A stretch of DNA of 64,000 nucleotides from Ancylostoma caninum (Eukaryota > Nematoda > Chromadorea > Rhabditida > Ancylostomatidae), in the NCBI GenBank assembly GCA_037903475.1, contig JBAJFG010000451.1, positions 310,001-374,000 on the forward strand. The letters are read 5' to 3'. The notes under the pieces are model-generated. The model saw only the letters and a program-made list of their open reading frames with translations, searched no databases and was not told where the DNA came from. Each line of letters starts with the position of its first letter. The stretch's first letter is position 1. Shown in pieces: positions 46,194 through 58,091 of the stretch. The position numbers were made by a program, and so were the translations under genes.

Positions 46194-49100
46194 TTAATAT
46201 ATTCCAGGTAGTATTCGGAAAGGCACTTTATTGCAGTATTGTATCCAGCACTGGCCGTACTTCGCCAGACATCGCATCTCATCATTCCAAAGCCGAACGA
46301 ATAGAAAACCTGGAAGTATTGAGTTCTGTGACAATTCTTACGTGCCTGCAGAATAAATTGAAACAGAGCCTACCAGCGATGAAAATGGCAGGGAGATGTG
46401 ACGCAGGTGTTGCTGGGCCTTGGAACGCAGAGAAAACTGCGAACGTGGCAGCTTCACAGATGTAGTTCGGGTGTCGGCTCATGGACCAGTAACCACTTCC
46501 TAAGAAAACTCAAGACATTTGAGAAAAATCAGATACAATTTGCAGGGAATTCACTGTGATGGTTAGAGGTCGGCAATGTTTAGGAAACTGAGGAGTGAGC
46601 CACTAGTGATCTAAAACGTCCGAATTCCATTTTGCTAACATGGCGTATAGTCGTAGCTTCTTGCAGCGCACCTCCGTCCAAAGCGTCATGGTTTTCGCGT
46701 ACTAAACACAGTGGAAGTCAATCATGGTGGCCCATCTGCGGCCTCAACAAGGACGCCGCGCAACCGCGCCGCGCGTACCGGGATCGGTGTCGCTTCTCAC
46801 CGGAATGCTATCCTAGGCGCTTTTCTTCTCGATTCGGTCGAAAATCCTTGAAAAGGGCAGAAAAGCTGCTAGAAATAGCATAACAGCACCAAAACACATC
46901 GGTCATAGCGCGCGCGGCGCGGTTGTGCGGCGTCCTTCTCGATGCCGCAGATGGGCCACCGCCATTGACGTTCACTGTAACTCTGCCTGATAATAAGGGT
47001 TCCGTCACGCGCATTGGGCTACTGTAGTTCTTACGGTCAGCGAATGCGGAGTGCGCGGAGCGGCTAGCCTAGACGGTCACTCTCTGCTCTGCTGTCATAT
47101 CGGAGTGTTGGTTCTATTGTTCGCTGTTATGTTGCGTATTGTTTCTCCCGTGCTTCCTTACCACCTTCACTATCTTCTCACATTCTGGAGCCACAGGATC
47201 TTCTTGCAGTTGGTCAGCCTTGTGTACTGCTTTACAGACACGCCATTTCGAACACCTTCAACACCTAAGCTGAGCTTATTACCTCACTGCTGCTCCTTTC
47301 CTTTCATCATGTCGTACGCATGTCGTGCTCTGTTTCAATCTGGTTTTGAAACTTTATTGTTATTGCGTTCACGTGTGTTGTGGCATTATTTTGTGTTGCG
47401 TCATCACGTACATATTGAATGCCAGTGCAAGCAGCACATTCTTTGTATAGTATCTTATACATTTCTGTGTTGTCCAGACAAGAGCTATTATTTGCGACCT
47501 CATTGATATGTTTATGGATTGTGCCTATATTTCTTTGTAATGTAGGTAGTCACGCTTCTTTTTTGTCAGCATTCTATTATACCATTGCACCACCATTGGC
47601 TGGTCGGAAGAATAAGGATCCAGTCCGACACTGTTTAATACACAAGGCAGCTACTCTCAAACATAAAGCCGTCACCCAACCGCCCAGTTAGCCACCACAA
47701 CTTGCTATTACGAAAGTCGTGAGCTGGGTCAGAGCTGTGGTTTCAGCACGAGGGTTTGCTAAAGGGCAACAGAAGGAAGGGAAGGGAGAACATAAGATAC
47801 GGGCTGGAGACACCTGTAAGGATATGCTGCCATCAAGTCTTAAGAAGCTATTCTTCAGCGGCCAATCTTGGTCGGGGTCTAGCGTTGCCTCTGGACCGTA
47901 GAGGATCGCATCCATGCGCTGTAAGGCACAGTCAAAGATAGATAAAGGGCCCCTCCTATCCCAATTGCCTATGCACAACTTCCTGCGTCGCACGTTCCGG
48001 GAAAGTGGAAAATAGTGGCCCAACCCTAGTGGAATGCATAGGAACGAATGCATTGGACGTTTAGAAACGAGGCTGTGCCATAACAGTACTGAAGACTCAC
48101 CAAGTAGCAAATTTGCGGACGTATCGCCATGATCATTTTTATACTTAGCAGTGATGAAGAATGGATCTACACCGTGGATTTTGATTACACCTTTTGATCT
48201 CCTGAAATCCGGAAAACTAACTTTGCCCTGAAAATTTCGAGTCCAACAAGACATTTACCTGAACTCGTATTTTTGTTTGTCAATCACTGTTGTCAAGCAA
48301 ATCAAGAATATTGCTGCGACAGTTAGAACACAGCACGTTATTAACGAGATCGACTTTTGCGTTTGAGCTATAACAGCTATTGGTGAGCAATAGAGCACCG
48401 GGAAGAGCACCTATTAAGTCAACAACCATTAGTGCATTCATTCATGGTTCACACGAGTCTGAAATGAGCACATCGAATACGTAGCGAACCCACCATATCG
48501 CTCCACAATTTATAGAACCCACAGTTGGCGCATTTATAGTCGAGCGAGTTCAACGCCAAATACTCTGTCCAGTGGTACTTTATAATATAGACCATTTGCA
48601 CGAAACTACAGCTAATCAAACCTCCTTAATAAAAGTAGGTTAGTACATGCAATTATCTTGAGACTTCAAGCTTTTAAGTACCACTTACTAGTCATTTTTC
48701 CATACATATTCCTTTGATAGTACAGCGCTGAAATGATGAAGAGAGGCCAAAGGACGAGAGTGACGCGAGAGCGAACGAAGTGTTTGATGTCAATGTCCAG
48801 AACCGATGGATTTAATTCAACTCCAAAGCAAAACTCTGATATCGTAGTCACTGAAACATGACGCTGATCTTCGTCAAAAGAAGCATCTTCTCATAAGAGT
48901 AGTGTTTTTTGAATAATTGTATCAATTAAAGGCGGAAATCTGAGCAATCGGTGGAGGAAAAAAATAGAAAGAGGTAAAGGATAAAGTTGCCGGTGTGGAG
49001 GATTCCTCACCTCTGGATGTGTACATAATTTAGAAAAAAAAAGAAATTCCATAACTTAAATACACCGATCACTATTCATTATGCAGAAAAATGCAAAAAG

Positions 49101-52100
49101 GAACTACAATACCGCTCCAGCAACCAAGTAAAACTTGGATTATTCACCTACCATTGTAGTAATCACCACATCGATATGTGATCATCATGAATATAAAGGT
49201 AGCAATGCAAACGATAGCGAGGCACACTATTATAGAGGAGAAGTGAATAAAGACCAGATCATGTCGATACATCCCCAGGCCACTGCCCATCACGTATAAC
49301 AGGCAGAGGAGCAGGCAGGAGCTAAAGCCGTTTACAGGCTTCCGGACATCACCTAGAAGAGAAAGAACGTAGGATAACATTCAACTGTCATATAATTTTC
49401 TCTACATTCAAGAATTGATTGTATAGGTCATTGTTTCAGGTTATTGCGATATATCATCTCATTTATATGGTTCTCCAACATTCCGAATGACTAGGACAAA
49501 TGAGCCACTACCGTATTCGGTTGTGAAGGAGGTCGTGTTCCATAGCTGTGCAATTTCATTTTTTTCACTCCAGAAAAATAAAAAAGGTACTGTCGTGACT
49601 TCGTGCGACTCTTTTCTGTCATCGTTGTGTTCGCCAGGTCGCGCGCGCATGGTCCCCAAGCTCCTCTAAATTAGGCTCCGCCCCTCCACCGAAAACGCAT
49701 AAATAGCCGACCCTGACGGATTGCATTCCGTTTGTATCAGCCGTACGTTCCTCGCCCGTCACTTACACCGATGCTTGGTTCTGTGGTCTGCTGGGCTACG
49801 TAACGGGTGAAGCGGCGAATCTACGACAGTTACCAAAAATGGGGAGGACGGTACAGTGCAATATAATGAAAGGATGTGCAGGGCATCCTGCGGCACCATT
49901 CCAAATTAGGAGTTCCGAAATTTTCAAAAGGTATTCTTCGCCGGAACTTTGTATAGGGGGAGAGGCGTGGTTATTTGAGGTGCCGCACACGAATATCGTA
50001 TTCGTTTTGCACCGTAACCCTATTTTTGTAGGGTTATAGCAGGTGCACAGTGGATACGGTATCTCACAAAATCCTTTCAAAATTTGCGGAGAGGCGTTGT
50101 TCTAGACGCTGTTCACGACTATCAACATTATTTCGCGTGACACCCTCATTATCTACGAAAAAAACCAGCATTTTCCTTGAATTTACTACCGTGTACCTAC
50201 CATATCCCACGAAAATGGAGTTATGGTACAAAACGGACACGATATTCATGTACAGCACCTCAAGCAACCTCCATGTGCAAGATTAGAGCAAGCTCCGTGA
50301 GGTGCCGTATCTACAGTAACCCTACTGTATTGCTACAAAAATGGGGTTATGGTACAAAATGAACACGATATTCATGTTCATCACCTCAAATAACTTCCAC
50401 CCTACATAACGTTTTGGCAAAAAAGTTTCTTGAAAATTTTTGGGCCCCTGTGTGGAATAGTGCCCATTCCGCTTTACTTCTCAAAATAATTTTTGAAATT
50501 CTCAGAAATGTATGCATCATGGCCCTCACCAGCAGTTCAGCAGTTGACAAGTATTCTGCAAATGCCGCTCTTACACCTAATTTTTTAGTCACTTAACGTT
50601 TATTTCAACAAATGATGACAAATACTTTCATGTGTATTATTTGGCTTCCCCTTGAAAAAGCAGCATTATGTTGCGTTAGTAGTGTCATATTCCTTTTTTC
50701 TTATTTTTTATTCTTCAAACACTCTTGATTACAGCAACACGACATAGTTCGGGTTTGGTTGGAGTGCATGGCGGATTTCTTACACCATCAATAGATTCCT
50801 GCAGTCATTGCTTCATAATGGGTAATGAAAGAGAATTCTGCATAGTGAAGAGTTTCTTTCCCTATCATGCACCGCAATCCTGAGACGCCCTAGCGGTGAC
50901 CATAGAGTTCCTCTTCTTTTTGTGGTGAAGTGCTCCTTCATACGTGTGCTGAGTGTCCTTCCCGTCTCTCCTACATAGAGGTCATTGCAACTTATAGGGC
51001 ATTCGGAAGAGAGTGAATACTGGTTCATACACGCATTGAAGGTAAGCGGTGCCGTTGTGCACTATCAAGCATGCTTGATTTGAAAATGGCCGCATACTCA
51101 GCACCCCAAAAACAACTTGTCGCCAAGCATTTAGTGAGCAAGTTTCTGATCGCATCTGAAGCTTGCTTTTTCAAAAGCTTGTCGACAACTTGGTTTTGCA
51201 CTTTGCTGTCGACAACTTGTTTTTCTCTTCCTTGCCGGCAGGTTGTCGACCATATGCTTGACCTGTTCTTCATTGACAAATTGTCAGCCCTACAAAATTA
51301 CCCAAGATAGGACTTGTGGAGTCTAGCGTAACTGTCCTACAACAAGAAGCAGACCTTCTCCTGAAGCTGTACCAAAGCAACCATGCCCCGGTGCCCTCGA
51401 TGGTTGCATCGTCTGCTACACGGGCATGGGAACGTGACTGTATCTCGTCGACACGTTGTTCAGCTAAAAGGTTGTCGACAACGTTTTCGGCCAAGAGCTT
51501 GCTTGCAAATTGTTTTTTGGAAAAGCTGGTCAACACTTGTTTTCTCCTTCCCTGTCGACAAGTTGTCGGTAGAAAATCTTGTCGACAACTTGGTTTTCGG
51601 TGGCGTGATGACGTCAGACTTGTCGATAACGATTTGCTAGTTGATGCTATTTAAAAGCATGTTTGCAAGTAGTTTTTGGGCGAAGCTGGGCCGACAACTT
51701 GCTTTTGGGGTTCTGAGTATCAGTCCATGATCCCTTCACCAATATTCACGCCGATTGAATGAACGGTACATGAGTACTTATTCCAACTGATAAACGACTC
51801 CCATTTAGCAGAATCTCCCACTTTTCCATGCACGCAAACAACACATTCTCTGATATACATACAAAGCCTATCATAGCACCCATTACGAATCATCTGAAGA
51901 AAATGCCCAGGGTCAAAGATGAACAAACGTGTAAACCATCGTTGAAGGCTCATTTTATATACGTAGCTTTCGACATTTGGCTGAATGTCTAATGATTTTT
52001 ATCCCTAGAGCGAATTACTTGAAACCGATAACGAACAACGAAATGTCATAAAATTGTTTTTAGGGCACCTCGTGCAGCGAGGAAGACTACGTCAAAAATC

Positions 52101-54658
52101 TCATGCGAATTTCTATCGAACCACTCAATCTCCTTCGCTGACGTATGTTTCCCTGCGCGCATGGCAGCTCTTTCGGCGTTGTAAATGTTTCCTCAATGAA
52201 TGTGAGATTCGCCGGCGATCGCATTGAAACGTCACTCACCACTTGATCTCAGCAGATACACAGTGTCGTGAGGTAAAACCCAGTGGAATATCAACTGCAA
52301 TGAAAAGAAAACGATGGTAAATTTCCATGCCACTATATCGAATAGTGGTGGCAGCAGCGCTAAGATGAACGGTTTCTGCAGCAGAGCAGACATTGCCTGA
52401 AATACTGTTTTCATTTGAGTTATCTTTTCTTTCTTCCTGCTGCGGGTGGTCCCCATCATCGAGCGGTATGGGCTGTTTATTGATGGTTGGGATAGCAGCG
52501 GCGGCTGACTGATCATCACAACTCAAAGCGCTCCAGACTCCCAGATAAGTGTTTTCGAAAAGCGCAGGCGATTTCGTTGAATTACTGACAGGCAAATATT
52601 TGCTAGACAGCCAGTTCCTGCAGATAACGGTCAATTTCGTGCACGATTTACTGGAATTCGGACACTTAGGCCCTACTTATAAAAGGGCCTAGTTAAATTT
52701 AGTGCGATTCCAGACAAATATAGCGGCCTTGTTGAATGAGTTAATTTATAAAAGAACATTTAAGTATCAATATCCAGCCGTGTTCGTAAGCTCATTTTCC
52801 GTTTTTTTTTATTTAGAGAAAAGAACTAAACTCCCCGTAATGCCGAAATTTCGAGCCAAGGTTAAGCCTAAGTGGAATCTTCCAAAATTTTCACATATAT
52901 CACAGTTGCCGCAGAAATTCATCGACTAAGACTCCACGTCCTACCCATTTTCTTCAGAAGCACCTAAGTCCTACACGTATAATGTGCATTACCTCATGAA
53001 AGTAATTTTATTTGTGAATGTAAGCGCACATTCATTGTTCATTTATAAAGAATTAAGAATAAAGGATAAAGTTGTCGGCGTTAATCCCAATCGTCGGATA
53101 TGCCGTGGGTTCGACCTCATCTGAGAATTGCAGAGGTATTAAATGCATACGTGCCAGATACAGCAGTAGCTTGCGGGGGGGGGATTGGGGAGGGGGAGGG
53201 GGGCATCCGATGCATCAAGTTAGCGTTTCGCAAAATTTATTGGCAGAAATGGGAGGATAAATTGGAGAACTCCGGAAATGTTTTACTATTGACACAATTT
53301 TAAGTCCATATTTTAATTATGCCAAAATGTAGCGATTCTTATTGATTTTTATTCTAAGTTGGAAACGAGATCATTTCAACTAAAAGCTCATTTGGACATG
53401 AGCTTTGCATGTTAACGTATCTGATTTTCTTAATTCGTTTGCCGCGATAAATCAGTAAAACTCTGGACAAGGGATTAGTGGAAGCTTTACAAAATGGTCC
53501 AAATATCTGGAGCCGGGAGTTGCGAGAAACCGACCCAAGATACGAAAAATTTGGAAAAACAGCTTGTTCTACTTGGTATGACGCAGTAACTGAAAATTTC
53601 CCGGGAAACAGGAAGTTAGAAACTTGCCGCCGAATCCAGGAAATTCGAAATTTCTAATTCGTTCTTTCCCGCTGTGCACATATAGCACCGTATCTGTATG
53701 ACCGCTACACTCCACGTGGAGTATGGGGTTCTGCATCGCTGTCGTCCAAGCGACATCGATTTCGATACGTATCGATTACTCGTGGCTTACGCAACAGCGA
53801 CACCCGTGGTGCTCTACCTATTACTGACAGATGTTGGATTCGATGTCGCTGGCAGTGCAAGTTGCTATACTTCATAAAAAGAATTGTGGTGGCATTATTG
53901 CTGTTTTTCAGTTCTTTATTGCTGCGAAAAGTTAAAAAAGGTTCATATGGGAAGCGGCACATTATTCTATTCAGTTTAGTTTCTATTCAAGATTTCCATT
54001 TTTTTTAGAATCTCAAAGAATGAGAACTCTAATGGAGGAATGGCTAGGTCTTGCTTAGAAATTGATGAAAAGGGCAGTTATGTCAGGGTCTGAACTCATG
54101 CTGGTTTTCCTGAGAAAATCCCAGGACTAGAGGAGAGAGAAAAGACTATGGCTTAGGGTGAAGGGAGAGAGAGAAGACTATGACTAATTCTGAAAGGTGC
54201 AAAACTATTCATTTGGTAGTTGTGAAGTATCTCCCCTATCTTCCAATTTCACGCTAGAATAAGAAAGAAGAACTCACCGATGCAAGACTGCCTTGGTTTT
54301 GATAGATAACAAATAAATAGAAAAATGAAAATAGGGGTAGAGCAATAAGTAAACATAGAATCAGCTCCGTTGATAGTTGTTGTTTCTGAAAAAAAAATGG
54401 AAAATGAAAGGAAATTGCAAAAAGGACCACTAGTGGGTTTTGAATGATCCAGAACCTGTCCAACGCTCAAAAAAGCATTTTTAGGTGATAAAATCTAAGC
54501 ATAGCATCAATTCCGCATCGATTTTTTAAAAAATCCGTTGAATAACCCACCATTAAAGCCATTTGAATAGCATGAATATCCTTAGATGAAATACTACTCC
54601 GCCGCAAACTGGACGACGATCCGCCGAAGCTTGTTCGCCTTAGTATTCGCTGCTGCAT
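46194..54658 (-). CDS. Sterol C14-reductase / lamin B receptor-like protein (ERG4/ERG24 family), 453 residues
   Basis: Ten exons on the minus strand with all phases consistent: 54658-54551, 54385-54278, 52396-52240, 49352-49152, 48850-48689, 48624-48494, 48410-48259, 48201-48101, 46499-46374, 46309-46194. The family reduces sterol double bonds with NADPH in the ER or inner nuclear membrane. Family marks in order: an RS-like N-terminus (RRTSFGGSSSSLRRSS), several hydrophobic helices, KPVNGF, EFCFGVELNPS, LDYKCANCGFYKLWSDM, DKQKYEFRR, SGYWSMSRHPNY, and the C-terminal KYGQCWIQYC and VPFRILPGIY. Length suits the enzymatic core. Odd points: ELNPR is ELNPS, RHPNYxGD reads RHPNYICE, and VPYR is VPFR, so activity is uncertain. 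The start is set by an acceptor (CTGTTCAG) 27 bases before the ATG. Introns of up to 2.9 kb carry several mobile elements. Confidence 0.94.
46709..46977. mobile_element. TA-flanked GC-rich MITE, copy B (269 bp)
   Basis: Same family as 42154-42418. It starts CAGTGGAAGTCAATCATGGT and ends CCATTGACGTTCACTG, with TA outside the right end and CA (decayed) outside the left. It sits in the 1.6-kb intron between exons 8 and 9 of the sterol-reductase-like gene. Confidence 0.8.
46978..48100. other. Remainder of intron 8 of the sterol-reductase-like gene
   Basis: Contains a 151-codon T/C-rich plus-strand open frame (47051-47506) and a minus-strand open stretch at 47690-48060 with no recognisable domains. 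Probably decayed repeat. Confidence 0.35.
49980..50400. repeat. Cluster of degenerate CGTAACCC / GATATTCATGT repeats in intron 3
   Basis: At least three imperfect copies of a unit containing CGTAACCCTATTTTTGTAGG or GGTACAAAAYGRACACGATA and TTCATGTWCAKCACCTCAA occur in 420 bases. Related copies lie at 42.0 and 42.6 kb. Confidence 0.55.
50813..51028 (-). pseudogene. Penelope-like retroelement GIY-YIG endonuclease remnant
   Basis: The minus-strand frame contains CNDLYVGETGRTLSTRMKEH, the GIY-YIG core typical of Penelope-like elements (YVGETGRxLxxRxxEH), preceded by a Cys pair. The reverse transcriptase expected upstream is absent or decayed, and the frame is short (71 codons). It lies in intron 3 of the sterol-reductase-like gene. 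Confidence 0.8.
51100..51720. repeat. TTGTCGACAA-rich dispersed repeat
   Basis: The palindromic word GTTGTCGACAAC or close variants occurs about ten times, interleaved with CAAGCTTGC/GCAAGTTT-like words. A second, inverted copy is at 4430-4720. It lies in intron 3 of the sterol-reductase-like gene. Class unknown. Confidence 0.6.
53058..53235 (-). mobile_element. 5'-truncated copy of the SINE
   Basis: Shares AAAGGATAAA, GTCGGCGTTAATC and GGGGGGCATCCGATG with the SINE at 29165-29481 in the same relative order, but lacks the tRNA head. It contains the G-run cluster at 53175-53203. Sits in intron 2 of the sterol-reductase-like gene. Confidence 0.65.
53175..53203 (+). other. Potential G-quadruplex
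   Basis: Four G-runs of 9, 4, 5 and 6 separated by ATT, A and A. On the template side of the transcribed gene it is a C-run in the pre-mRNA. Confidence 0.6.
53701..53876. mobile_element. Diverged relative of the GC-rich inverted-repeat element
   Basis: The left end ACCGCTACACTCCACGTGGA and the right end (reverse complement AGTATAGCAACTTGCACTGC) align with the terminal repeats of 45803-46124. The interior shares the GATACGTATCGATT word. It lies in intron 2 of the sterol-reductase-like gene. Confidence 0.6.
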
Positions 54659-54684
54659 GGTCGAATAACAACCGGAATAAGAAC

Positions 54685-54687
54685 CCT
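54685..54687 (-). promoter_or_regulatory. Probable trans-splice acceptor of the sterol-reductase-like gene
   Basis: CATCTGTTCAG precedes 27 bases of leader and the ATG at 54658. The frame is also open to an ATG at 54733, but that start lies upstream of the acceptor. Confidence 0.5.
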
Positions 54688-55439
54688 GAACAGATGTCGA
54701 TAATGCTAGCGAAGAGCGGTAAAAAGCGAGCAATTGTTGTGGTTGAGAGAGTTATACTAAAGCAAACGGTTGTAGCAAATACATGCAGCGCGGCCGGGTC
54801 GACGGCACTCGGACAAACACCGGCACAAGCGGTGCTCTCGAGTTTTTAGACGTGGACGCCGCCGGCGCCATTTGTCTCCAGCGCTGTGGGTGAAGCGGCA
54901 CGCCTATGGCGCATCGGTAGAGGCAAGAAAATGATCGACGTCCTTCGCGCTAAGAGCTGCTCTATATTAGTTTTAAAATATTTGGTTGGCCCAGAAGTGA
55001 TGGCCGTTTTTTAGTTGCACTTCCCAACGCGCGCAACTCGGCTCAACCTGCTCTATCGACATTTCCACTGGATTGGTGTTATATTATTGAAGGTTAAATT
55101 AAAAATAAACCTCTGGATGACAAAAAAAAATCGGAACAACTGTTGGTGAGTTAACCCAATGATGACCGCGCGCTTTTTCGCAATTTCCACATTCTCTCCA
55201 TTTCTGGCTCCTTTTTGTGCTCCAAAACTTTCTTACAAAATCCAGTGTAGTTTTTTATAATCATGTTGACTTAGAGGTCCTAATACGCAACTTTCTAAGA
55301 AAACCGCTGACATGCTTCGGGCCCAGTGATCCTTCAAACTGGACCATGCAAAAAAGGCGCGGTTCACGGGTGGGCGACGCGGTAGTCAATGGGTTGAGTC
55401 AACGAAAAAAGATTCAAATTATGATCAGTTATCAAAATA
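54688..55439. other. Intergenic DNA
   Basis: Contains a single mariner-end-like word (TTGGTTGGCCCAGAAGTGAT, 54982) without a visible partner. No gene. Confidence 0.4.
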
Positions 55440-55804
55440 TAATGTGTTCCATAATTATAGGACACCGACCACCTTTTCCATCCCCGGCTTTCCTGTAGGC
55501 CGCGGAATTTTTCTTTATTACCATTGTGATGGCTGTGGTCCATGGAAGCTCACAGAAATATGTATTTGAGTTTCTTACTTTTGATTACGCAGATAATAAA
55601 ACTGTCAGATCCTGAAGGTGTGTCCCTACTGCGAGATGAGCAAAAAGAGAAAAAGTTTTAAAGTACAAGGGTTGTTGAGCCCTAAACTAGGGGACCAAGG
55701 TTACTCTAGGCGTTAATTGCAATGGTACTAGAGAAAATTCCGCGGCTTGCGGGAAAGCCGGGGATGGAAAAGCTGGGGATGTCCTATAATTATGAAACGC
55801 ACTG
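55440..55804. mobile_element. TA-flanked MITE with about 75-bp inverted repeats (365 bp)
   Basis: The right end reverse-complements to CAGTGCGTTTCATAATTATA and the left reads TAATGTGTTCCATAATTATA. Pairing continues through CCATCCCCGGCTTTCC and CCGCGGAATTTT to about 75 bases. TA lies outside both ends (55438-55439 and 55805-55806). Tc1/mariner-like, non-coding. Confidence 0.85.
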
Positions 55805-58091
55805 TAGTAATGGCACCAGCTGAACAGATGATAGTAAAATCAACAAAAATGCAGAAGAAAGAAGAAAACCGCAAAAGCTAAAGTCAGCTAACAGCGGGCG
55901 AAGAGGCGATTTCCAGTTCACCAAAAGTATCACCAAACATGAAGTGCTTTGGAACGCAGATAATGCACTTTATCAGCTTTAGATTAGTTTAAAGCTATCC
56001 GTCTAGCTTCTAATTCAGTACAATTACGAACTACGAAACTTCGAAACTTCACTACAGGTTGCAGTACCTATTTCTGGGACAATCTAATAGTTAGGTTGAA
56101 TAATGCTCACATGTTTTCGGATCCAAACGTTCGATTTCTAATAAGTCGAATAATCAAAGAAGAGAGAAAGACACACACAGGGACGGAAACAGTAAGAGAG
56201 AGAGGAGAGGGAGGAAAAGAAATCTGCTATCCTTGATATAATTAAAATATAAAATCCATTGAATCGTAAAGTAAAAAAAAGGATGTATTAAAATGGCTGA
56301 AAAACGGAAACCGCATTACGGAAAAAAGGAAAAATTCGTGCAACCTTGGGTCTCTAACGGAAAAATCTTTACAAGTTGAAATTAAATTATTTCAGCATAA
56401 ATGGCATGCGTTTTCAATTTTCAAAAAGACTCAAAACATTCAGTAACAATTCGTACTGCAACTATTTAATGCTGAGAAACATAAATTCATGAGTGGTCTG
56501 TCACGATTTCTCACGAAAAACCTATGGGATTCTCGGAAAGCAATAGCAAAATTCCTGTAATGCATGAGAAGAATTTGCGTCAGATTCTCAGATGAAGCTT
56601 ACTGCTGAAATTCTTGGTAATCATATCAGCAGTGGAAAAAATAGCTTCGCTTCCAGAAGATATCGCGGAAGAGTAGCGGTATACAGTTCGCAGCCAATAG
56701 TAGGTTGGTGGGAAGGTCTAGCCCAAAAATCTTTTTTTTTTCTGAAGAATTGTTGGAAAGAGAGATGTGTGTAGAGCATATTAGAACGAATTTTCTAAGC
56801 TATTCCTTGAATGGTATAGAAGGCCAGACGAGGCATCGCAGCTCCAACTGTGCCTCGAATCGATAGAGTAACTTTCCGCCAAATCTCCTGACTATCGCCG
56901 GATATTCCTTAGGACCACTCACGCTAATCCACTAGCTTTGAAAACGGAGATATGAGTTTTTCGGAGCAACCTCGTCTTCGACAAACACGGCTACTATGTA
57001 AGTAGGCTAGGTCTAGAAAATGGCAGAAGCTTTTGAAAAAAAAACAATTAAAATTGGAAAACTCCGTGCTGCCGCGTTCTTTTCCGCGCCGATTTCACAC
57101 ATTTTTCCAAGAAGAGTGTCAGAATAAATAGGTGAAACTGAGCTGGGACACAGCACCCGACCAATTCTTCTGGTCTTGGTTCTTCTGACACAATTCATCT
57201 GATCTTGCTTCCCCTGATTATAGTTCGATCTGCCTCACTGGTGCTCCCTTATCAAGGGAGAAGAATCCAGAATAAATGACCTGAAGTTATGGGTTTATAC
57301 ATGATTTCTTTGGCTCTCAGAGCTTGAAATTCTCGAAGAAGGAAATTATTGACCAAAACAATAAATAGTGCATGGTAACTGCTAACTATAACTATTATTT
57401 GAGTGGTTGTTGAAAGTTGCTGGATAAAGTTAAAAGATAGAAAAGAAAAAGATAGAAATTTTGGACAGCACTTGCCCACCAACCTAATAGTAAGGATGTG
57501 ATTGCCATTGGCGGTCTCAAGTTGTCACCTTTTGGAGGAAAATGTCGATTCCCATTCTTTCTTAAATTTCCGCAGTTTTCCGAACTTTCCAGATTTCCCT
57601 TCAGCCAAGGTTCATGGAAAGCAGAGCGTGAAAGAAAAAAAAACGGTAAATTCCACGAACCCATGGACGCCAATGGTTCTTATTCGGAACAGATAGGCAT
57701 CGACAGGCCGTGACGCAGGGTGCTACATCATTTCTGAATTTCTGAATCTGTTGGGAGTTAGTGCTGGCTTGATGTCGAAAGACCCTTCAGAGTTGTTGAA
57801 AATTATTTTGAAGAAGTCGCTCACAGAAGTTGCTCAGAAACCCTCAGAGCATAATGGAAGGACAGAGTTCACAAACGCCCGTGAAATGTAAAGCGTTCAT
57901 CGGAATACAGAGCTCTTTCCCTGCAGAACCTTGTGTTTTTTGAAAAGAGTTCTCTACCTTTTTTGAAACTGAAGTATTTGTGTTGAATTGGAATTGAAAT
58001 GCGGTTTTCTCAGCTCATATTCAGTGAGCAAGTGAAGAAGTAAAGTCATACAGACTAAGTATTGTACTAGCAACTTCGAGATGAACATATA
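55805..58091. other. Unassigned intergenic DNA
   Basis: No gene recognised. A stretch at 57498-57713 starts with TTGCCATTGGCGG and ends near GGACGCCAATGG, and may be a decayed inverted-repeat element. Confidence 0.35.

Noticed and set aside
45643..46211. Several overlapping open frames rich in Arg, Ala or Leu on both strands
   Set aside because: They arise from GC-rich palindromic units of the inverted-repeat element; openness on four frames at once is a composition effect.
47688..48254. 188-codon minus-strand open frame
   Set aside because: Only 48101-48201 is a real exon (exon 8 of the sterol-reductase-like gene). The frame reads past a GTGAGT donor into intron, and its start lies before the acceptor.
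52236..52634. 132-codon minus-strand frame over exon 3 of the sterol-reductase-like gene
   Set aside because: It is in the wrong frame. The frame beginning at 52396 encodes the family's second membrane segment and joins in phase on both sides.
54979..55015. Mariner-end-like sequence TTGGTTGGCCCAGAAGTGAT
   Set aside because: No partner inverted repeat could be found, so element borders cannot be set.
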